Assembly: GCA_965197865.1 (NCBI GenBank)
Contig: CBDANZ010000003.1
Span: 558,001-622,000 of the forward strand
DNA length: 64,000 bases
Reading direction: 5' to 3'
From: CBDANZ01 sp965197865
Lineage (GTDB): Bacteria > Acidobacteriota > Vicinamibacteria > Vicinamibacterales > CAVVIG01
Shown here: positions 55,010 through 64,000 of the stretch, one piece after another
Position numbering within the stretch: the stretch's first letter is position 1
Layout of the letters: every line of letters begins with the position of its first letter
Translations under genes and position numbers: made by a program
The notes under the pieces: generated by a model
Told to the model about the DNA's origin: nothing
Databases searched by the model: none
What the model saw: the letters and a program-made list of their open reading frames with translations, nothing else

Positions 55010-56593
55010 ATGCGAGCCTGGTTTTCCAAGATGGGTGAGCTCGGTTTTCCCGGTGAGTTTCCCTATGCGCGCGGCATTCAGCCGACCATGTACCGTGGGC
55101 GGCTGTGGACCATGCGCCAGTATGCCGGCTTTGGCACGGCGGCCCAGTCCAACGCGCGATACCGGTATCTGCTGGCGCAAGGGGTCAGCGGCTTGAGCGT
55201 GGCCTTCGATCTGCCGACGCAAATAGGGTACGACTCGGACCACCCGCTGGCCGCCGGAGAGGTGGGCAGGGTCGGCGTGGCGATCGACTCGATCGAGGAC
55301 ATGGCGACACTCTTCGACGAGATCCCGCTCCACCGTGTGTCCACGTCGATGACAATCAATGCCACGGCGGTCATCCTGCTGGCCCTTTACGTGGCGGTCG
55401 CACGGCGCCAGCACGTGCCGTTCTCGAAGCTGTCGGGCACGATCCAGAACGACATCCTCAAGGAGTACGTGGCACGCGGCACTTACATTTATCCGCCGCG
55501 CGCATCGCTGCGGATCGTCACCGACATTTTTGCATTCTGCGCGCGGGAGCTCCCCAACTGGAACACCATTTCGATCAGCGGCTATCACATTCGCGAAGCG
55601 GGATCGACCGCGGTTCAGGAAGTGGCGTTCACCTTTGGCCATGCGATCGCTTACGTGCAGGCCGCCATCGAGGCAGGCCTCGACGTCAACCAGTTCGGCC
55701 AGCGCCTCTCCTTTTTCTTCAACGCGCACAACGACTTTCTCGAGGAGATTGCGAAGTTTCGGGCGGCGCGCCGCCTGTGGGCACGGATTATGCGGAATCG
55801 CTTCGGCGCGACGAACCCGAGGGCCCAGCAGCTTCGCTTTCATACGCAGACGGCCGGCAGCACGCTGACCGCCCAGCAGCCCGACAACAACATCGTCCGC
55901 GTGGCGCTGCAGGCGATGGCCGCCGTCCTCGGCGGTACGCAGTCGCTCCACTGCAACGCCCGCGACGAGGCGTTGGCGCTCCCGACCGAAGAGTCGGCGC
56001 GTCTGGCGCTCAGGACGCAGCAGATCATCGCGGCGGAAACGGGCGTCGCGAATACGGTTGATCCCGTGGGCGGCGCATTCGCCGTCGAGAAGCTGACCGA
56101 CGACATCGAACGGCAGGCTGAGGCCCTGCTCGCGCGCATAGACGGACTGGGCGGAACGCTCACGGCCATCGAGGCCGGATTCATCCAGCGGCAGATTCAA
56201 GAGTCTGCCTACCGCGCGCAATTGGCAATCGACGCGGGCGAGGCCATCGTGGTCGGCGTCAATCGGTTTAGCGACCGCGATCGCCCTGAGCCCATCCAAG
56301 GGAGCGAGGACCAAGGGCACCCCCCTCCGCCGCAGCCGCCCGCATCGCAGGCTGTTTTTCAAATCGATCCGGAAGCCGAGCGGCGTCAGATCGAGCGGGT
56401 CCGAGCCGTGCGGACTAGCCGGAGCGTGGACGCTTGGCAGCGGTCGCTCGCCGCAGTGTCGTCGGCAGCCCGGGACGGCGGCAACCTCGTCCCGCCCATC
56501 ATCGCCGCGGTTGAAGAAAAGGCCACGGTCGGCGAGATCGCCGACGCAATGCGATCGGTGTTCCATGAGTATGAAGAGACCAGTGCAATTTGA
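55010..56593 (+). CDS. Methylmalonyl-CoA mutase-family large subunit
   Basis: A B12-dependent acyl-CoA mutase catalytic subunit (TIM barrel) of about 527 residues without the B12-binding domain, which in split enzymes is a separate gene not seen here. Motifs are PTMYRGRLWTMRQYAGFGTA, GLSVAFDLPTQIGYDSDHPL, GTIQNDILKEYVARGTYIYP, ISGYHIREAGSTAVQEVAFT and SLTAQ-type TLTAQQPDNNIVRVAL. The N-terminus before LGFPGEFPYARG is shorter than usual; ATG 55010 or 55031 are both possible, and TACAAT at 55005-55010 could be a -10 element. A Pro-rich insertion (HPPPPQPPASQ, ~425-450) is unusual. It is intact otherwise. It may act on methylmalonyl-CoA or a related acyl-CoA. Confidence 0.85.
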   Translation: MRAWFSKMGELGFPGEFPYARGIQPTMYRGRLWTMRQYAGFGTAAQSNARYRYLLAQGVSGLSVAFDLPTQIGYDSDHPLAAGEVGRVGVAIDSIEDMATLFDEIPLHRVSTSMTINATAVILLALYVAVARRQHVPFSKLSGTIQNDILKEYVARGTYIYPPRASLRIVTDIFAFCARELPNWNTISISGYHIREAGSTAVQEVAFTFGHAIAYVQAAIEAGLDVNQFGQRLSFFFNAHNDFLEEIAKFRAARRLWARIMRNRFGATNPRAQQLRFHTQTAGSTLTAQQPDNNIVRVALQAMAAVLGGTQSLHCNARDEALALPTEESARLALRTQQIIAAETGVANTVDPVGGAFAVEKLTDDIERQAEALLARIDGLGGTLTAIEAGFIQRQIQESAYRAQLAIDAGEAIVVGVNRFSDRDRPEPIQGSEDQGHPPPPQPPASQAVFQIDPEAERRQIERVRAVRTSRSVDAWQRSLAAVSSAARDGGNLVPPIIAAVEEKATVGEIADAMRSVFHEYEETSAI

Positions 56594-56605
56594 GGACTCC
56601 AGGAT

Positions 56606-56993
56606 TTGAGGATACTGGAAGTGTCCCATCTGATCACCGTCTTCGATCTGCCGTCGGGTCCAGCGGCAGCCGTTGACGACATCAGCTTTAAGGTTCGCGC
56701 GGGTGAGACGCTGGGACTGGTCGGCGAGTCGGGCTGCGGAACAAACGACGACCGGCCGCTGCCTTCTGCGGCTCATCGATCCAACCGCGGGATCGGTGTT
56801 GTTTCGCAGCGAGGAGGTGCTTGTCTTTTCTCGGCGACGTCTGCACGAGGCGCGCCGCGACATCCAGATCGTCTTCCAGGATCCGTACTCATCGCTCAAC
56901 CCACGCATGCGCACGCGGAACATCGTCGAGGAGCCGCTCATCATCCACCGACTCGGGGACCGGCACGCCCGGCGGCACTGGGCAGCGGTCTAA
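56606..56993 (+). pseudogene. broken oligopeptide ABC-transporter ATPase (OppF/DppF-like)
   Basis: It starts as RILEVSHLITVFDLPSGPAA and AGETLGLVGESGCG, then the Walker A is destroyed (GCGTNDD instead of GCGKST/T). After two frame changes it reads TTGRCLLRLIDPTAGSVLFR, ARRDIQIVFQDPYSSLNPRM and NIVEEPLIIHRLG, then ends at 56993 before the signature motif. Only the first 130 or so residues remain of about 330. It follows the mutase by 12 bp. Confidence 0.8.
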
Positions 56994-56994
56994 T

Positions 56995-57350
56995 TCCGGA
57001 AGGCGCCTTGCGTTGAGGTGTGTAGCGCAGGTCTTCAAGTTGAGCGCGAGCACCGGATTTCCCGTCAACCACACGACCCCTCCGCAAAGAGCGAACCGCC
57101 AATCAGGTTCTCTGAAGAGGCCAGCGTGCGCGCCTGCGTGTCGTAGATGTTCGCATCGAAGATCGACAGCCGCTGATGGGTGAACACGTGTGCCTTCCAC
57201 GCGAGCGTCCATATATGGCAAGTCGGTGTCGGGAACGGCCGCCGTCACGGGGCCAGCCGGATCGAGGCTGAGGGGTAGGCGAGCGTCAGCGTGAGCGCGA
57301 AGTAGCAGGGCGCGATCCGCCAGGGGAAGCGGCGCACGCAGCGAATGTAC
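56995..57350 (-). pseudogene. remnant of a polytopic membrane protein
   Basis: On the minus strand MRRFPWRIAPCYFALTLTLA, then TLAWKAHVFTHQ-like and LSIFDANIYDTQARTLASSE, NLIGGSLF, and VVWLTGNPVLALNLKTC. This reads like the first luminal loop and membrane helices of Acidobacteria membrane glycosyltransferase-like proteins (DxN-x-Y segment). Stop codons and frame changes break it. The family is recalled, not confirmed. Confidence 0.4.
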
Positions 57351-57371
57351 CGTCAGGCTTGCGTCGAATGT

Positions 57372-58058
<687 letters not shown>

Positions 58059-58149
58059 CGCTTCTACCGAAGGGACGAGCGGACGCGATCGAACGTTCCT
58101 GGCATCATCATCATCATTTCTCCCGTGGTCGCAGGCGCTATCGACGCAC

Positions 58150-58500
58150 TCGCAGCCGCGCGAGGAGGTCCTTGGCGACGCCCGGCGCGTCCACCGGCAT
58201 GTGCGCATCTCAGTGGCTGGCGTTGACCGGAATCAAGGTCACCTACCCCCCGCGCGGGGGCCAGCGTCTCTGCTCCGCAATGGCGTCGGCCAGCTCGCGC
58301 TGCGGCGCGACGGAGGTACCCATAAGGACGACGCAGATGTCTTTCCCTGGCGGCACGTTCCACTTGCCGGCCTGCGTCCAGGCCTCGGCCACGGCTGCCG
58401 CGTCCACACGCGACACGAACTTGCCGACTAGTCCCGGTCGGGTGAATTCCCAGGAGCTCGTAGTAGTTCTTCAGGAGCACAATGGACCGTGGATCAACTC
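58150..58500 (-). pseudogene. unrecognised degraded gene
   Basis: Across two frames the minus strand reads RSIVLLKNYYELLGIHPTG, LVGKFVSRVDAAAVAEAWTQ, AGKWNVPPGKDICVVLMGTS and VAPQRELADAI, then perhaps VTLIPVNASH and DAPGVAKDLLARL near 58160. It looks like a real protein broken by at least two frame changes. I do not recognise the family. Confidence 0.35.
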
Positions 58501-58574
58501 TACAGTGTAGAGCGGGCCGTTGAGCAGGACGGCAATTGAATCTTCGCGTGCCGCGTCACGCTGAGCGCAGCGGT

Positions 58575-58723
58575 GATCCACGTGCAGGTGAACGTCGGCG
58601 ACGTAATCGATCCGGATCGCCTGATGGCCGACGCCGAAGCGGTCGTCGAACGCGCGAAGCGACTGGGACGCAACCGCGTCGAGCGCGTGGAAGGCTATTC
58701 GGGAACCCGGGCGGCCCCGTAGT
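58575..58723 (+). pseudogene. 3' remnant of a GGDEF-domain gene
   Basis: VQVNVGDVIDPDRLMADAEA followed by VVERAKRLGRNRV and RVEGYSGTRAAP then stop matches the last part of a diguanylate cyclase domain (A-x-x-A-L-Y-x-A-K-x-x-G-R-N-x). Nothing of the upstream GGDEF signature is seen. The gene was cut at about 58570. Confidence 0.45.
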
Positions 58724-58725
58724 GT

Positions 58726-60819
58726 CTACTCGTTCTCGCCGAATCGCTTGAGGTCGTCCGGGCCTTCTTTCAGCACGACGGGATCTTTTCCCTGGACCTC
58801 CTCCCGAATCATCTCCACCACATCCGGGTTGGCAAGGGTCGTCACATCGCCCGTATCCATGTGGTTCGAGATCGCCGCGAGCACGCGTCGCATGATCTTC
58901 CCCGATCGAGTCTTCGGCAGGTCCGGAACGACATGAACCGCCTTTGGGCGCGCGATCTTTCCAATCATTGTCTCGATAGTCGAGACAACCTCGGCCGAGA
59001 CCCGCTGCGGATTGTAGGCGCCTGGCTTCAAGGAAACATAGACAGCGGGCACCCGACCCTTGACCTCGTCTGCCACCGGGACAACCGCGGCCTCAGCCAC
59101 CGCCTGAACCGTGAGACAGGCCGACTCGAGCTCCTTGGTCCCCAGCCGGTGGCCAGCCACATTGATCACATCGTCGACGCGGCCCAGGATGCGATAGTAG
59201 CCGTCGGCAGCAAGCACCGCTCCATCCGCGGCAAAGTAGGGCCAGTCCCGCCAGTCCTTGCTTTCCGGGTTCCTGCAGTACTTTCGATAGTACTGATTCA
59301 CAAAGCGGTCCCTGTCGCCCCAGATGGTCTGCATGATTCCGGGCCAGGGGTTCCGAATGCAGATGTTTCCCGCCTTGCCGGAACCGGCTGGAACCTCCTT
59401 GCCTTGCTCGTCATAGATCGTGGGGTAGATGCCAAGCGCAGGTGGTCCTGCGCTCCCCGGCTTCATTGGATCGAGAGCAGGCTTCGTCGTACAGAGGAAC
59501 CCGCCAGTTTCCGTCTGCCACCACGTGTCCACGATGACTGCCTCACCCTGGCCGACGACCTCGTGATACCAGCGCCAGGCCTCGGGCTCGATGGGCTCGC
59601 CGACTGTCGTCATGTGCTTGAAGCGGTATTTATACTTCTTGGGCTCATCGGGACCGGTCTTTCGCAGCATGCGAATCGCCGTCGGCGAGGTGTGGAAGAT
59701 GTTGACGTCGAGCTGTTCCGCGATCCGCCAGGGTCGTCCTGGGTCCGGCCAGTTGGGCACGCCCTCATAGATGACGCTGGTGGCGGCCAAAGCCAGCGGG
59801 CCATAGACGATGTAGGAGTGGCCGGTGATCCAGCCGATATCCGCCATGCACCAGTAAACGTCCTCGGGACGAATGTCCTGGTAGTATCTGGCGGTTCCGG
59901 TGACGTAGGCGAGGTAGCCGCCGGTGCTATGTTGACAGCCCTTCGGCTTACCAGTCGTTCCGCTTGTGTACATCAAGAAGAGGGGGTCTTCTGCGTCCAT
60001 CGGAACCGGATCGACCTTCGCGCGCCTGACATCCTTTAACACCTCGTCCATGAAATAGTCCCGACCCTGTACCATCGGCCTCGCCGAGAGGCACCGACCG
60101 TAGTGGCGACGCCACACGAGGACTTTCTCGACCTTCTGGCCTTCCTTCCGGGCACATTCCACCGCCACGTCGGCACTCTGCTTGTGATCGACGATTTTTC
60201 CGTTCCGGTAGTAGCCGTCGGTGTAAATCATCACCCGGCTTCCCGAGTCGGCGGCCCGAAGGCCCGCGGCCTCGCCGCTGAACCCGCCGAAGACCACCGA
60301 GTGGATAATGCCCAGCCGCGCGCAGGCCAGCATCGTGATTGGCAGCTCCGGAACCATTGGCATATGAATCGTGACGCGATCGCCAGCCTTCAAACCGCAG
60401 AAGTCGCGGAGCACCGCCGCGATCTCATTCACTCGGGTGAACAGTTCCTGGTACGTGACCGCATGAATCGGCTCATCCTCTGGTTCGGGCACAAAGAGAA
60501 GCGCAGCCTTGTTCTTGTGCGTCGCCAGATGCCGGTCCACGCAGTTGTAGCAGGCATTGAGCTTTCCGCCGACAAACCATTTCCAGAACGGCGGGTCGCT
60601 GGTATCGAGCGTGGTGTGCCAGTACCGAGACCAGTCGAGCATGTCGGCGTATTCTCTGAAGCACTCCGGGAAATTCTTCTCGCGGAACTGCTCCCAAACG
60701 GCGGCATCGACAAGGTTCGCCTGCCCGATGAACTGTGCGGGTGGAAGAACGTAGGCTTCCTCCTTCCAATGGACGGCAATCTGCACTTCGCTTGATTCGG
60801 TTCCGCGTTCAACCGCCAT
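58726..60819 (-). CDS. acs: Acetyl-CoA synthetase
   Basis: Acs activates acetate with ATP and CoA through acetyl-AMP. The 697-residue protein has the ANL core motifs: YTSGTTGKPKGCQHSTGGYL near residue 270, WWQTETGGFLCTTKPALDP near 425, YRILGRVDDVINVAGHRLGT near 560, and the regulatory Lys in PKTRSGKIMRRVL near 650, which is acetylated in other bacteria. Start ATG 60819. It is an intact gene in a run of broken ones. It may draw acetate or acetyl groups into central metabolism together with the acyl-CoA mutase nearby. Confidence 0.96.
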   Translation of the reverse strand: MAVERGTESSEVQIAVHWKEEAYVLPPAQFIGQANLVDAAVWEQFREKNFPECFREYADMLDWSRYWHTTLDTSDPPFWKWFVGGKLNACYNCVDRHLATHKNKAALLFVPEPEDEPIHAVTYQELFTRVNEIAAVLRDFCGLKAGDRVTIHMPMVPELPITMLACARLGIIHSVVFGGFSGEAAGLRAADSGSRVMIYTDGYYRNGKIVDHKQSADVAVECARKEGQKVEKVLVWRRHYGRCLSARPMVQGRDYFMDEVLKDVRRAKVDPVPMDAEDPLFLMYTSGTTGKPKGCQHSTGGYLAYVTGTARYYQDIRPEDVYWCMADIGWITGHSYIVYGPLALAATSVIYEGVPNWPDPGRPWRIAEQLDVNIFHTSPTAIRMLRKTGPDEPKKYKYRFKHMTTVGEPIEPEAWRWYHEVVGQGEAVIVDTWWQTETGGFLCTTKPALDPMKPGSAGPPALGIYPTIYDEQGKEVPAGSGKAGNICIRNPWPGIMQTIWGDRDRFVNQYYRKYCRNPESKDWRDWPYFAADGAVLAADGYYRILGRVDDVINVAGHRLGTKELESACLTVQAVAEAAVVPVADEVKGRVPAVYVSLKPGAYNPQRVSAEVVSTIETMIGKIARPKAVHVVPDLPKTRSGKIMRRVLAAISNHMDTGDVTTLANPDVVEMIREEVQGKDPVVLKEGPDDLKRFGENE

Positions 60820-60885
60820 AACTCCTGTTCTCCTTACGCCGGCGTGCTAGAAGAGGATCGCCGTCGTGATCATGCATGCCCGACA

Positions 60886-61014
60886 TCACCTCGATCGTCC
60901 CATCCGCACATGAGCATGCAGCTCGGCGTCAGAGGTCTGGCTCTGCGGCCGCGGCTCGGCACGATTCGCCAGGGCGAAGGCGGCGATTCCAACGGCAACG
61001 ATGAGGTACTGCAC
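60886..61014 (-). CDS. small ORF with strong ribosome-binding site
   Basis: A GTG at 61014 preceded by AGGAGGAG encodes 42 residues (MQYLIVAVGIAAFALANRAE, then PRPQSQTSDAELHAHVRM). It has a short hydrophobic N-terminus that could be a membrane anchor or signal. It lies between the ACT-domain gene and acs on the same strand. Nothing else is seen in 60820-61069. No family known. Confidence 0.45.
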   Translation of the reverse strand: MQYLIVAVGIAAFALANRAEPRPQSQTSDAELHAHVRMGRSR

Positions 61015-61069
61015 TGGTCTCCTCCTGCCGGGATCCTGACGAGATTAGACCACAGTTCCGTCGAATCGA

Positions 61070-61480
61070 CTACAGGGCGCCCAGAAGGGCCGCGGACTTC
61101 TTGACGTCTCTGGCAGCCACCCAGAGGATGGCGCCGTAGCGTCCGTCGGCGCAGACGGCGTCGATGGCCGTTACATTGATCTTCGCGGCGCCGAGGCGCT
61201 CGAGCAACAAAGCGACGGCGCCGACGCGATCGTCGCCCGAGACAAGGAACCCCCGCTTGGGACCGATCAGCTTCCACTTCGCGCGCTTGGCGGCCTCCCT
61301 GAACGCCGCTGGGTCGGCGGGAATGAAGTCGAACTGGGTCCGCCGCCCCTGCGGGAACGCCGAAAACGCCAGCAGGTTGACGTTCGCCTCCTTCACGGTG
61401 CCAAGAATGCGCGCGCCTTCCCCAGGTTTGTCGGACCCGATCACGTAGAAATATTCAACGACTCGAATCGTGTCTGCCAT
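61070..61480 (-). CDS. ACT-domain protein
   Basis: From the ATG at 61480 the protein has 136 residues with tandem ACT-like halves: VVEYFYVIGSDKPGEGARIL and VKEANVNLLAFSAFPQG in the first, DDRVGAVALLLERLGAAKIN followed by VTAIDAVCADGRYGAILWVA in the second. ACT domains bind amino acids or other small ligands. A stand-alone double-ACT protein with no enzyme partner is probably a sensor. The open frame continues 120 codons upstream but has no conserved sequence. Confidence 0.85.
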   Translation of the reverse strand: MADTIRVVEYFYVIGSDKPGEGARILGTVKEANVNLLAFSAFPQGRRTQFDFIPADPAAFREAAKRAKWKLIGPKRGFLVSGDDRVGAVALLLERLGAAKINVTAIDAVCADGRYGAILWVAARDVKKSAALLGAL

Positions 61481-61582
61481 GAAGTCCCTCCTTGGCTCCC
61501 ACAGCCTACTCGCGACCCGTCGGATCAACAACCAGCCTGTTCTGGCCGAACCGAGCGGGCTAGCGTCCGCTATCATGACTGC

Positions 61583-62479
61583 GTGGAACACCACAAGAAT
61601 CTCGCGATCCTCGTCGGCGGAGGCCCCGCCCCCTGGATCAACAGCGTGATCGGTGCGGCGACAATCCGTGCGCGTCTCGAAGGCATCGAGGTGGTTCGGC
61701 TGCGCGACGGGTTCGAGTGGATCATGCAGGGCGCTATCGACCATGCGATGCCGCTGACGATCGACGCCGTCAGCCGCATACATTTCCGGGGCGGATCTCA
61801 CATCGGCATCTCGCGCGCAAACCAGACGACCAGTCCGACGCATCTCGAGAACACCGTCAATTCGCTATTGCGGCTGAACGTCTCGCAGCTCATCACGATC
61901 GGCGGCCACGACACGGCGTACTCGGCGATGAAGCTCGAGCAGCGCGCCGCGGGCCGCATCTTGGTAGTTCATGTCCCGAAAACGATCGACAACGATCTCG
62001 ACCTGCCGCCCCACGTCGACACGTTCTGATTCCAGACGGCGCGCCACTACGGCGTGGATATTATCAAGAACCTGATGGTCGATACGAAGACGACCTCGCG
62101 CTGGTATTTCGTGATCACGATGGGGCGCAAGGCCGGACATCTGGCGCTGGGCATCGGGAAAGCGGCAGGAGCGACGCTGATGCTCATCTCGGAGGAATTC
62201 CCGAAGCCAATCCGGCTCAAGGCTATCGTCGACACGCTGGTCGGCGCCATCATCAAGCGCCTGAGCTACGGACGTCGTGACGGCGTGGCGATCATCGCCG
62301 AAGGCGTCATCCTCGACGTGGCGGCGGAAGACCTCAAAGGGCTGCAGGAGGTCGAGCGCGACGCCCACGGTCACGTGCGCATCGCGGAAGTGAATATCGG
62401 CGAGATTCTCAAGGCGAAGGTGAGCGAGCGACTCCAGGGGTTCGGGATCAAAGCCACGACTGTGGCGAAGAACATCGGC
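61583..62479 (+). pseudogene. decayed pyrophosphate/ATP-dependent phosphofructokinase
   Basis: Starts at GTG 61583: HHKNLAILVGGGPAPWINSV (phosphate loop), IHFRGGSHIGISRANQTT, LITIGGHDTAYSAMKLEQRA and VPKTIDNDLDLPPHVDTF, then TGA (62027-62029) in place of Gly. The frame continues FQTARHYGVDIIKNLMVDTK, TTSRWYFVITMGRKAGHLAL, AGATLMLISEEFPKPIRLKA and SERLQGFGIKATTVAKNIG. There it stops matching: at 62480 the reverse complement of a different gene begins. The C-terminal third is missing. PFK-family enzyme, PPi or ATP donor uncertain. Confidence 0.88.
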
Positions 62480-63152
62480 ATTATTGAAGTCGCCAACGCG
62501 ATGGTAGTACAGCGCGAGCCCGAAATGATCGGTCGGCGGCGCCGAGGTCGATGCCACCACTGGCGGCGCTGACGGCTTCGCGGCTGGCGCCGATGCCCGC
62601 GGACTCGGCGCGGGCGGAGACGCCGCAGCTCGAGTCGAAGCGGGGGGCCGGAACGGCGCTCGGAGGTCGAAAGCTCGAGGTTGCAGTCGACGGCGGCGCG
62701 ACAGGAGCGGCCGGTCGCGGCGGCAACACCGGAGGCGGCGCTGTGGTCGGACTTGGCGGCTCAGTCGAGATCGACGGCGGCGGGGCCGGTTTCGGTGACG
62801 CCATTGGAGGCAGACCTGAGCCGACGGGAAGCACGGCTGGCAGCGCTGAAGGAGCGCTCGATCCAGCCAGCGGCAGAGGCGCCGGACGCTGGACGGGCAC
62901 GCGCACGGAGGCAACCGATAGGACCGGCGGCCGACGACCCATCAGGCAGACGGGCACTCCAACACCGAGGAATCCGAGCGCAACCGCCGCGGTGCCGTAG
63001 ACCAGCAGCCGCTTTACCGTCAGACCTTGGCGATCGCTCCCGCGCGGATACCCCAGCGTCGCGAGCACGTTGTCGGCTCGCGCGTCGCTTTCGCCCTCGC
63101 TTGCAGCGTCGCGCCCCGCCCTCCGGCGGAGCGCGTCCAGTATCAAACTCAC
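62480..63152 (-). pseudogene. GspB/TPR-type protein, 3'-truncated and frameshifted
   Basis: The GTG at 63152 starts MSLILDALRRRAGRDAASEG, the GspB-type start, with a membrane helix (RLLVYGTAAVALGFLGVGVP) near residue 50 and a long Pro-rich linker. After the linker the frame changes near 62560-62600, and SAPPTDHFGLALYYHRVGDF follows, the first TPR of such proteins, up to 62480. There the sequence joins the phosphofructokinase fragment in the opposite orientation. TPR repeats beyond the first are gone. It overlaps the ExeA-like gene by GTGA. Confidence 0.75.
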
Positions 63153-64000
63153 CGTCTCGATCCTATCGCGAGTGCCGCGGTCACGACTTGTGGGTCGAGC
63201 TCGGGCGCGGCCGCCTTCAACCGCTTCGCCTCGGCCGCCGCGAGGTCACCATCAGTGTAAGCGCCAGCGAGCACGCGTTGCCACCGACCCTCGGGCCCCA
63301 AGTCGACCTGGGCGTAGTAAACGCCGTAGCCAGAAGCGTCCAGCCAGTCGGTCAGCGCACCGATCGCCTGGTCTGATTCCTGCGTCGCCCGATAGGAGGC
63401 CGCGACAATCGTGAGCGCGGTGTCGGCCGGCAGGCGACGATCGCGGCGTACCCCAAGGGCCGGCCCGGCCTGAATGTCCGGGGCCGCTTCAGAAGAGCTG
63501 GCCGGCACGACGGCTTCGGCCCGCGCGTTGGCCTGTAGGGTATCGACGCCAAACCACTGGTAGAAGAGCGTCGTCACGCCGACGGCAAATACGGATGCCA
63601 GCAACACGACCATCGCGCCCACGAAAAGCGACGCGCGACGCGTCAGCCACGGGAATCGCGGTATGAGAGACGGCTGAAGCTCGAGGCTGCTGGCAGCGTG
63701 CTCAACCATGTCGGGCGTGACGCGGTTCGCCTGAACCGAAAAGGCCGCGAGCAGGGCACGATCGCAAATCAGGTTGATGAGCCGCGGAATGCCCCCCCCC
63801 CGAAAACCGATGCACGCGCGCGACCGCTTTCGAGGTGAAGGCCACCGACGCCGAGCCTCCGGCAATCGTCAGACGGTGCGCGACGTAGGCGGCCACGGTT
63901 TCTTCGTCGAGCGGCTTCAGTTCGTAGCGGATCGAAATGCACTGGTCGAGCTGACGCAGCTCGGGCGACCTGAGCAGCGTACGCAGGTTCGACTGCCCCA
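63149..64000 (-). pseudogene. ExeA/GspA-like AAA+ ATPase with SPOR domain, partial and frameshifted
   Basis: The gene runs off the window at 64000. The minus strand reads QSNLRTLLRSPELRQLDQCI, ELKPLDEETVAAYVAHRLTI and AVARVHRFSGG, then a run of ten G (plus-strand C10 at 63792-63801) shifts the frame. After it come IPRLINLICDRALLAAFSVQ, a membrane helix (ASLFVGAMVVLLASVFAVGV) and a C-terminal SPOR-like domain (YGVYYAQVDLGPEGRWQRVL). This is the ATPase partner of GspB, linked to type II secretion or pilus assembly. Removing one G restores the frame, so a sequencing error is possible. Confidence 0.8.

Noticed and set aside
54980..56944. 654-codon antisense frame through the mutase gene
   Set aside because: Shadow of the mutase; low-complexity Arg/His composition and no motifs.

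Overview
The window is a 64 kb piece of a GC-rich bacterial chromosome. Gene content, GTG/TTG starts with GTGA overlaps, and the 16S sequence all look like Acidobacteriota, most likely the Vicinamibacteria (subgroup 6) lineage. That placement is inferred from pattern memory and was not computed. No phage, plasmid origin or CRISPR array was seen.

Layout. 0-3.1 kb: Holliday-junction operon yebC-ruvC-ruvA-ruvB (minus). 3.2-9.2 kb: a membrane protein, an AlkB-like dioxygenase, a HupE/UreJ-like protein, msrA and msrB, interrupted by an IS1182-like element, a 166-bp non-autonomous relative carrying the same termini, and the stump of a metallo-beta-lactamase-fold gene. 9.5-15.7 kb: one complete rRNA operon (16S, tRNA-Ile, tRNA-Ala, 23S, 5S; minus) with leader and terminator. 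15.7-17.9 kb: tyrS and a Tat-exported metallophosphoesterase. 17.9-31.9 kb: purine biosynthesis on the minus strand (purD, then M16 peptidase-purB-purS-purQ-purL-purF-HEAT protein-purM-purN), supplying nearly the whole PRPP-to-AICAR route, with rlmN and a decayed mtaB-like gene between. 32-40 kb: rpsU, a zinc-ribbon protein and a STAS protein, then a tightly overlapped envelope-glycan cluster: a UbiA/DPPR-synthase-like prenyltransferase, a coiled-coil/Arg-rich protein and four GT4 glycosyltransferases in A-B-B'-A' paralog order. 40.1-44.6 kb: a PDZ-membrane-GAF-PAS histidine kinase and an NtrC-type regulator. 44.8-51.8 kb: a TonB-receptor-like protein, a secreted protein, a decayed glgC, and intact eno and gpmA.

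From about 51.8 kb to the end the density of broken genes is very high: a Lys-rich small protein, doc, a MacA/MacB deletion fusion, a PAS remnant, an oppF-like gene, a membrane-protein remnant, a GGDEF remnant, a PPi-phosphofructokinase-like gene, a GspB/TPR gene and an ExeA-like ATPase. Intact genes stand among them (outer-membrane barrel, acyl-CoA mutase, MacB-type ATPase, acs, ACT protein). Two frameshifts sit in C/G homopolymers and may be sequencing errors. Others (nonsense codons, lost catalytic motifs, deletion junctions) look like true decay.

The most unusual structural signal is in the gaps. At least nine intergenic or gene-edge sites carry 50-130 bp palindromes whose arms are built from several near-tandem copies of a short word. 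The word differs at each site but the architecture is the same. A second set of hairpin repeats (five copies seen) is also dispersed. Both sets intrude into coding ends.
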